From assembly GCF_900591205.1 (NCBI RefSeq), contig NZ_UUPU01000024.1, positions 24,361 to 88,360 of the forward strand: DNA of 64,000 nt, in the 5' to 3' direction. This document shows, piece by piece, positions 53,401 to 62,400 of this stretch (its first letter is position 1; each line of letters starts with the position of its first letter). The stretch comes from Pseudomonas viridiflava. GTDB lineage: Bacteria; Pseudomonadota; Gammaproteobacteria; Pseudomonadales; Pseudomonadaceae. The notes beneath the pieces are model-generated. The model did no database searches. It was given only the letters and a program-made list of their open reading frames with translations, and was not told the origin of the DNA. The position numbers and the translations under genes were made by a program.

Positions 53401-56400
53401 CATTGACGTCGCGCCCTGCATCCAGGCTGACATTACGCCCGGCACTGATGCCGCTGCCCACAAGGTTGATGTCGCGCTCAGCCTGCAATGCGGCATCACG
53501 GTCAGCGTTGACTTGGCTACCCACGCTGGTACTGCTCTGCGCTTCACGCCCGGCCTTTTTTGCCGAGGAGATCGCCACCGAAGTTGGCCGCTCCGTATAA
53601 CCAAATTTCTTTTTGTACGCCTCACTACGGCTATAGGCCGTATCGTTTGCAGAAATCAGGTTAATGTCGCCGTTGCTGTTCACGAGGCCCGCACGTAATT
53701 CAGCATCGTTATCAGCGCTGATCTCGCTGGCTCGCAAGCGAACGTCATTACCAGCAGCCAGTACCACGTCATTTCCAGCTTCCAGCTCACTACCGACCTG
53801 ACTGGCCGTGGTTTTCAGCTGGCTCTTGCCACTTTTGGAAAGCCCCAGGAACCCGGACTTGGTCTTCTTGCTGTAGGAGCCGTGCTCTTCAACACCCGAC
53901 AACACCGCGATGTCGCCCGTAGCGCCGAGCAGCATGTCGCCACCCGCTTTCAACTGGCTGCCGATCACGGTGACGTCACGCCCGCCTTCGATGTTCATGC
54001 CGCCGTCAGCTTTCTTGCTGGCGTTGACGGTCAGGTCTTTACCCGCCTCTACGACGGACGCCACGTTGGTACTGTCGTAGCTTTCACGCTGCGCGCTTTT
54101 GCTGCGACCGAACGAGCCCTTGCTCTTCTTCGAATAGAAAGAAGCGTCCTCGTCCAGTGCCGACAGAATGCTCAGGTCACGCTGCGCCTCGAGCGCCACA
54201 TTGCCACCGCCAGCGACTCGACTTGCAGTCAGTTCAAGGTCCTTGCCGGCACTGAGTGACACATCACCGCCCGCTGTCAGCACGCTGGAAACCTGGCTGA
54301 TGTGGTCTTCCGAGCGGGTGACTTTTTTGGACTTGCTGGACGAGTGCTGCTCATCGGCTGCCGACGAGATACTCAGGTCTTCGTTGGCGGCAATATCCAG
54401 GTCACGCTTGGCATCGATTCGACTGGCAATGGCGCTGAAGTCGCGGCCTGCCGTGACCTTCACATCACGCCCCGCCTCCACAGTGGCGCCGGTTTGCGTG
54501 ACGGTTTGCGTGCGGTATCGGCTGCCCATATCGACTGAATTGCGTTGCTCTACCGCGTCAATGTGCACATCACGCCCGGCGGTGATTGTGGTGTCGCGTC
54601 CGCTGGTCAGCGCACCGCCAGTGTTGGCGACGTCACGGCCGGCGTTAAGGCTCAGGTCATTGACGGCTTCAATCCGGGCGGCACTATCAAGGTAATCGCG
54701 GCGTATGGAAGTCCCGGAGCTGTAACCGGTGGTGGTCACGTTGCGCTCGTTGATCACATCGCCGCCAACGGCGGTGAGCGTTACATTGCGGCCGGCAATA
54801 ATCCCGCCGGTCTTATTGACAATGTTGTTACCCGCCAGCAGGTCCAGACGGTTGCCGGCCTCGATCAACCCGCTGTTGGTCAGGTCGTTACCGGCCTTGG
54901 CCGACAGGTTATCAGTGGCGCGCAGGGTTCCTGCGTTCTCCAGGTTCTCACCCGCCATAAGGCTGATGTCCTGACCCGCGATCAGGGCGCCATTGGGGGC
55001 CAGGCGATTATCGGCTTGGGCCAGGTACAGCACCGGCACCAACACTTTCTCGCCGTTGATCACATTCTCTTCAAGCCAGACGATATCGTGGGTTAGTGCG
55101 GCCACTTGCTGACCGGTCAGCGATACGCCCACCGACAGGTCGAGGGCCTGCTTGCTGCGGATGGCGTTATCCATCAGGTGACGGAACACCGCCTCGTCCG
55201 AGGTCTGCCCATCGATAAAACGCTGCCCGGTACGCTCCACAATCGCTTGCTGGATCAGGCGTTGTTCATACAGACCATCACCCAAACGCTTGGCGCTTTC
55301 ATCCGGGTTGTAGCCCAGACCGGCGAGGAGATAATCCGAGCTCATGAACTGTTTGAGGTCAGTGAGTACCGGGTTGGTCTCGATCAGGTATTTGTGCGGC
55401 TGAGAGACGGCTGAGCGGTCAGGCAAGCCTTGCACACGGCTGAGGGGTTGACTGCTTCCAGCTATCGCGGTGGCGAGCGGGGTAATACCCGGAACATTCA
55501 CAGAAGGCGAGCTTCCTGGGGCGATCACACGGGTACGTGGATCGCGGTCCGAGGGGTTCAGGCTGATGACGGCAGAAGCTTCCCCGGCGTTTGCGGAGTT
55601 GATGCCCTCCACTCGCGTGATATCGGTTCGGCCGGGCAGCACGGTGCCCGTCCCCACGCTCCCCACGCCGGACGCATCGACGGCACGGGCATTGGCGTTG
55701 ATGTCAGCCGCCTCACGCGCCACGACGGATACAGGGCGAGAGTCCGCAGCTACCTGGGTGGCGCCGTCCAACTGGATTGTCCGGCCTTGATTTTGAGGTA
55801 ACGCTTGCTGGCGTTGAGCCAAATTGACGCTCGCCCCGCTCAGGGTCCAGCCCTGGGTGGCGTCAGTCTGTTGAGCAACCTGGATGTCGCTTACACCATT
55901 GCCACTTAAACGGAACAAACCGTTCTGGCCCGAGGGTAAGGAGAAGTTGGGTAGCGTTACCGGGTTGACTTGCCGCTGGGCCAAATCCGGGGGGAGTTGA
56001 GCATTGACGGATATATCTTTAGTGATGACTGTGGGTTTAGCCACGCCGTTTTGCTGGCCTTGATTCAAAAAGGGCGCCAGGTTTTTAATATCACTATTCT
56101 GAATAGACTTTGTGGCATTGATCGTGACTGTTTTACTCGCCTGAATTATAGCGGCCGCAGAAGCGCTAGACTGATAGCTCTTCACATCACTCATTAAATT
56201 AAGCGCCAAAATGCTCGCAGGTACGGCAACCTCTGGCCCCTGACCAAAATAGGGATTCAGATAGTTGGTTTTTGCACCATTGCCCCACATCCATATCTCA
56301 TTGCATGGATCGCCATCGCCGCCCCCACAGGACAAACCGCCATAGTACTCCATCGTATATTTAGAGTTGCGCTTGGCATAGATATCAAGAGGACCATTGC

Positions 56401-59400
56401 CGTTAATGCCCGCGAAAATCGGGGCTGAAAACTTCCGACCGGGTGTCGACTTATAGACTCTTGAGCGGGTAAATTCACCGCTGCTAACAGACGTATTTTC
56501 AAAATCATCCGCTTTCAGATCTATATTTCCACCCGCGACGATAGAAGACGAAAAGTTATTAAAGCGTCCCGTATCGGCATTAAAATTACCGCCTACAGAC
56601 ACCGTCGCTGCTGCACCAGAAAAAGTAGCCTCAGAGAAATATTTTTCTTCAACATAATAATTCATGTAATAGCATTTATTGCCATCACAATTGAAAGTGA
56701 TCTCTCCTGACAAAAGACGTTCTTTGCCGGCAACCCCCTGCCTCTTATTTTCAAAAACAGTAGAAGCAAGCGTAAAATCTGCGTCCGACTGTAGGGAGGA
56801 TGAGAAGTTAACAACACTATTAGCCCTACCCTCCTGCTGACCACCAATACTCAAGTTGCCCAGACTGTAGATGGCCGCATTGTTATTGTTCAGCAGGTCT
56901 GCGACTTTAATATCCGTGTTCGAACCGCTAAAAATCAGTCCCCCCTCATTCAACAAGGTTGGCGTCTGCAACAACAATGCCTGCGTACTGCCCAGCGTTG
57001 CATAGTTATTTATCGCGCCAGCATTGACATTCAACTTCGCCGCCGAAGTGACTCGACCATAGTTGTTGAATGCACCTGCAACGTTGAGCGTTGTATCCCC
57101 GCCGCCCGCAATGCTCGCAGCGCTGCTCACGTTCAACTGCGCCGCACTCAAGCCCAATGTCCCGACACTGCTGTAGCGGCCGTTACCACCGTAAGTACCG
57201 CTGAGGGTCAGGTTGGACGTGCCATCACTGGTGATCAGCCCATCATTGTTCCAGTTGCCACCCGTACCGATCAGGCTGTCGGACGCCAGCAACTGCCCAC
57301 CGGCGGTTTGATTCAAGGTGTTGACGTTGATCGTCAAGCGCCCGGCCTGGATCACGCTGCTGTTGGTCCAATTGTCTGCAGTGAGGGTCAGACCGCCTCT
57401 GGTAACCACATCACCACCGGCCTGGGTGAGGTTGGCAGTGGAGATATCAAAGGTGCCAAAACCTGCGTGCAACAAGCTGCCACCCTGGTTCTGAAAGCCA
57501 CCCACATTCAGCGTCAGATCGGCGTTGGAGGTTTCCAATCGGCCATTGCGGTTATCAAACACGGAGCCAATCTGGAAGTTGGTTTTTCCACCGCTCCCCA
57601 GCGCCCGAATTTGCCCACCCTGGTTATCAACGCTATCGGCCGCCACACTCAGGCTGCCATCGCTCTCAATCACCCCGCCACGGTTGCTGAGTAGTCCATT
57701 TGCCGCCAGCTCAACCGTGCCACCGGCGATTTGCCCGGCACTGTTATCCACTTGCTGAGCGCCCACCCGCACCAAGCCCTTGGCGTACACGCCACCGTGG
57801 GTATTGGCAAAATAGTTGGCGTTGACCACAGCATCGCCCGCTTGCGCGGCGATGCGTCCACCCTGGTTGTTGATGCTGTTGGCGAGCAGGTTCAGGCGCT
57901 GTGCCTGGATGATGCCGCCTTGGTTATCGACATCACCGCGGATGTTCAGGCCCAGGCCGGTGTGGCCCTGCACGACACCCTTGGCGTTGTTCAGGCCCGC
58001 GGCGTTCAGTTGCACATCCGCGTCCTGACTGTAGATCAGACCATTGGTGTGGTTCTGTACGACGTCCGATGCCGTGATTGCTACCCGTTCCTTGCCGACA
58101 ATGGTGCCGCGCTCACTGTTGTTCAAGCCTGCGGTAAACAGGGTCAACAGGCCCTGGCTGGCAATCTGGCCATCGGCGTCGTTGTAGACCTGGCTGGCAC
58201 GCTGCACAAGCAACGGCCCAGCGCTCACCAGCTTGCCACCGCTGTTGTTGAGGTTACCGAGCAAGTCGAGGGTCAACTGTCCGTTGCTCGCCAGGGTCCC
58301 GCCGTTGTTGGTCAGGTCGGTGCCAATGAAGGTGAAGGCGTGTTGCGCGTTGATAGTGGCCTGGTTGGCCAAGGTGGCCGCCTGCACATCCAGCGTGGTG
58401 CCGCTTTCAATCAAGCTGCCGTCGCCATTCACCAATGCGCCAGTCACCGACAGGCGTTGCTCGGCGCCGCTGGAAAGCACGGCGTTACCACGGTTATCCA
58501 AGCTGGCAGCGCTGACGTCCAGCCGCCCTTGACTGACCAGCGCACCTTCATTGTTGTTTTGCAGGGCACCGCTGAGGCGAACATTGATCGCACCGTTGCG
58601 GCTCGACAATGTGCCGTGGTTGCGATTGTCGAGGCTGCCACCGCTGACGTTCAGACCTTGCCAGCCGGACATCAAGCCATTCGCGCTGTTATTCAGGCTA
58701 TCCGCGTTGAGGGTCAGGACCTGACTGCTGATCAGCTTGCCGGCACTGTTATCCAGCGCGCGCGCCGCTAGGGTAAAGCTTTGCTGGCTGGAGATTTCAC
58801 CGCCTTGGTTACTGAGGTCGCGCAGGTTTTTCAGGGTCAACGGGCCGTTGGCGAGGATCAGGCCGTTACGGTTGTCCAGGTCACTGTTATTGAAGTCGAC
58901 AGTGACGCCCTGCTCACCGACGATCTTCCCACCCGCTAGCGCCAAGGCGTTGAGGTCGATAGCCATCGCACCTTTGGCAGAGACTTCACCGCCGCTACCG
59001 GAATTGAGGCTGGCGGCCTTAAGGTTCAGGGTGCTGCGGCTATTGATCAGGCCGTTGGCGGTATTGTTCAGGGCCATGGCGTTGAGGGTTACGGCTGCCC
59101 CCAACAGAGTACCGTTCTGATTGTTCAGGTCAGCGCTCTGCACAGTGACCGCTTGAGCCGCGCTGATCAGGCCCTGGTCGCTGTTGTTCAACAGGCCGTC
59201 GCTGGTCAGTTGCAGGTCGCCGCGACTGGTCAGGCTGCCGCCACGGTTGTCCATGGCAGTGGCTTGCGCATCGAGACTCGCCCCGCCGATCAGCCCCTTG
59301 ATGTTGGTAAGAGCCTGGTCAATGCGTAAGGTCAGGCCCTGATTGCTCAGCAGCTTGCCGTGGCTGTTATCGAGGTTTTGGGCGGTCAGGCTAAAGGCTT

Positions 59401-62400
59401 GGCCGCTGGAAATTTCCCCACCGTTGTTGGTGACGTGGGTGAGGTTATCAAGGAGCAATGGGCCGACGGCATTAATCAGACCGCCTCGGTTGTTCAGTTG
59501 ACCATTGTTCATATCCAAGGTCAGGCCGGCATTGCTGAACAGTTTGCCGCCTTGCTGGTCCAGCCCGGTGACGCTGACGGTCATGGCACTAGTGCTGCCG
59601 ATGCTGCCACCGTTGTTCAACTGCGCGGCGTACAGAGACAACGTATCGCCGCTGTTGAGACGACCGCCTTGGTTGTTTACCTCGCCGAAAGTCACCGAGA
59701 CAGGCCCTTTACCACTGATGTTGCCCTGTTCGTTACCCAGGTTGGCACTGCGCAGGATCAGGTTGCCATCAGTCAACAGCTCGCCGCTTTTGTTATTCAG
59801 CAGGCTGGTGACAGAAACGTTCAAGCCTTGGGCGCTGGACAGACTGCCCTGGGTGTTATTGAGACTGTGCGCTTTGACCTCCAGCGTGCCTTCACTGCTC
59901 AGCAGACCTTCGCTGTTATCCAGATCGCCCGCCAGCGCCACCATCAGCGGCTGCTGGCTGAACAGCTTGCCGCCGGCGTTATCCAGCGACGTGCCGGTCA
60001 GCGTGAAGCGCTGGCCGTTCAATTGGCCCAGGGTGCGGTTGATCACCTGATCTACCGCGAGGTTCAGCCCCTGACCCGCAAACACTAAACCCTTGTCGCT
60101 GTTGTCCAGTTGCGTTCCGGTAACGGTGACATCGGCATTGCCGGTCACTTCACCGGCACGGTTATCGAGGTGGCCAACGTCGAGTTTCAGCGCTTTTGCG
60201 GCGCCTACCAGGCCCCCACGGTTATCGAGTTTCGCGCCGCTGATGTGCAGGCCCTCGGTGCTGATCAGTTGGCCTTTCTGGTTATCAAGAACGTCGGTGT
60301 TGACAGCGACCTGCGCCTTACCGGCGATTTCTCCGTTACGGTTATCCAGCATGGCGCTGACCAGCAACAGGTTGCCGTCGGCAATCACCCTACCGTGCTG
60401 GTTATCCATGAGTGACGCATTGATTGCTACGTCACCTCGGCCGCTGATCAGACCTTTGACGTTGGCCAGCACTTGGTCAACGCGCAAGGTCAACGCCTGG
60501 TTGCTGATGAGTTTGCCGTTGGTGTTGTCGAGGTTCTGCGTGGCCAGCGTGAAAGCGTTCTGGCTGGAAATCTCACCGTTCTGGTTGTCGATACTGGCAA
60601 GGTTGTTGAGCACCAGAATCGGGGCGTTGATCACACCGGCATTGATCAACATGCCGTCGTGAAGGTCGAGAGTAAGCTGTGCGTTGCTCACCAGTTCGGC
60701 GCCGCCAAGCTGAGTGAGACCGCCGAGGTTTGCGTCCAAGGTGCCGACGCTGGCGATACGACCACTGTTGGTGACTTGAGTGGCCGTGAGGTCAAGACGC
60801 TCGGCACTGATCACACGACCGCCAAGGCCGTTGGTGAACTGTCCGGTGACGAGGCTCGTTTCTCGCTGGCTTTTAATCAGCCCCTGTGTGTTGTCGAGGC
60901 TCCCGCTGGTCAGCTTCAAACCCTGTGCGCTTTCTACGGTGCCACCGTTGTTCAGCACATCAGCAGCCGTGTTGATGCTCAACAGAGCGGCACTGGAAAT
61001 GCTCCCGCGGCTGTTGTCGATGCGCTGCACAGCCAGGTCCATTGACCCTTCACTGTTAAGTTTGCCGCGTGTGTTGTCCAAGGCAGACGATAATTTCAGG
61101 ACCCATGAGCGCTGCCCACCCAAGGTGCCGTCGGTGTTATCCAGGCGCGTACCGGTCACGCGCAGGTCCTTGGCAAAAACAAGGCCCTTGGCCTGGTTGA
61201 TGACCTCAGAAACCGCCAGCTCCAGAGTGGTAGCAGCCAACAGCTTGCCGCCGCTGTTGTCGAGGCGTTCACCGTTGAGTTCGAGGTTTTGCTGGCTGGA
61301 AATTTCGCCGTTGCGGTTGTCGAGGCTGCCGACATTGAGTTTCAGCGCTTTTGTCGTCGCAACCAGGCCGCCGTTCCGGTTATCCAGGGTGTCGGCGTTG
61401 AGTGTCAGGCGACCTTGGGCAACCAGTTCACCCCCCTGCTGGTTCAATACGCCAAGGGTGGCGTCCAGTTCATCTTCGCTGGCAATGCGGCCCTTGGTGT
61501 TATTTACGGTGTCCACCGTCAGGCGCACTGGCCCGATGGCGCTGACCAGGCCGCCTTGGTTGCTTAGGGATTGGCCGGTGATTGCCAGTGCCTGCTTGCT
61601 GTTCAGCACACCTTCGCGGTTATCGACCTGGCCGACGTGCAGATTCAGGTTCTGGTTGGCACTCACCATGCCGCCACGGTTATCCAGGTGCCCCGCCTGG
61701 ATATCCATCACACCCTTGGCCAACACGTTGCCTTTGGCCTGGTTATCCAACAGGCCATCAACCTTCACGAAGAGAACACCATCACTGACCAGATGACCGG
61801 CCTGGCTATTGTCCAGGCTGCCAGAGGTGATGTTCAAACGCTGTCCACTGCCCAGGGTTCCGCCTTGGTTGTTCAGTGCTCCGGTCGTGCTCAGGTCGAG
61901 GCTGATATCGCCCATGACCTGGCCATTGCCGTTGTCCAGACGGTCTGCCTGGACGTTGAGCGCTGCAGCGGCGATCAGGCCCTTCAGGTTGGTCAGCGCT
62001 TGCTCGACCTTGAGGGTCAACACCTGATCGCTAAGCAGCTGACCGTCACTGTTATCCACGCTTTGCGCGGCCAATGTAAAAGCATGCTCGCTGGAAATTT
62101 CACCGTTCTGGTTGACGACGGTATTCAGGTTCTTGAGCAGCAGTTGGCCAGGCGCATTGATCAGGCCGTCGGTGTTATCGAGGTGGCCTTGGTTCATGTC
62201 CAGGGTCAGGTCGGTGAGGCTGTAAAGCTCGCCGCCGCCACGTTGATCCAGGCCGTTTATGCTCACGGTGAGCGCCTTGTTACTGGCAATGCGGCCGTCG
62301 AAGCGGTTGTCCACTTGTCCGGCTGTCACGTCCAGGCGATCAGCACTGGTGAGGCGCCCGCTGTTCTGGTTGTTCAAAACCCCGGTGGTAACGCGCACGG

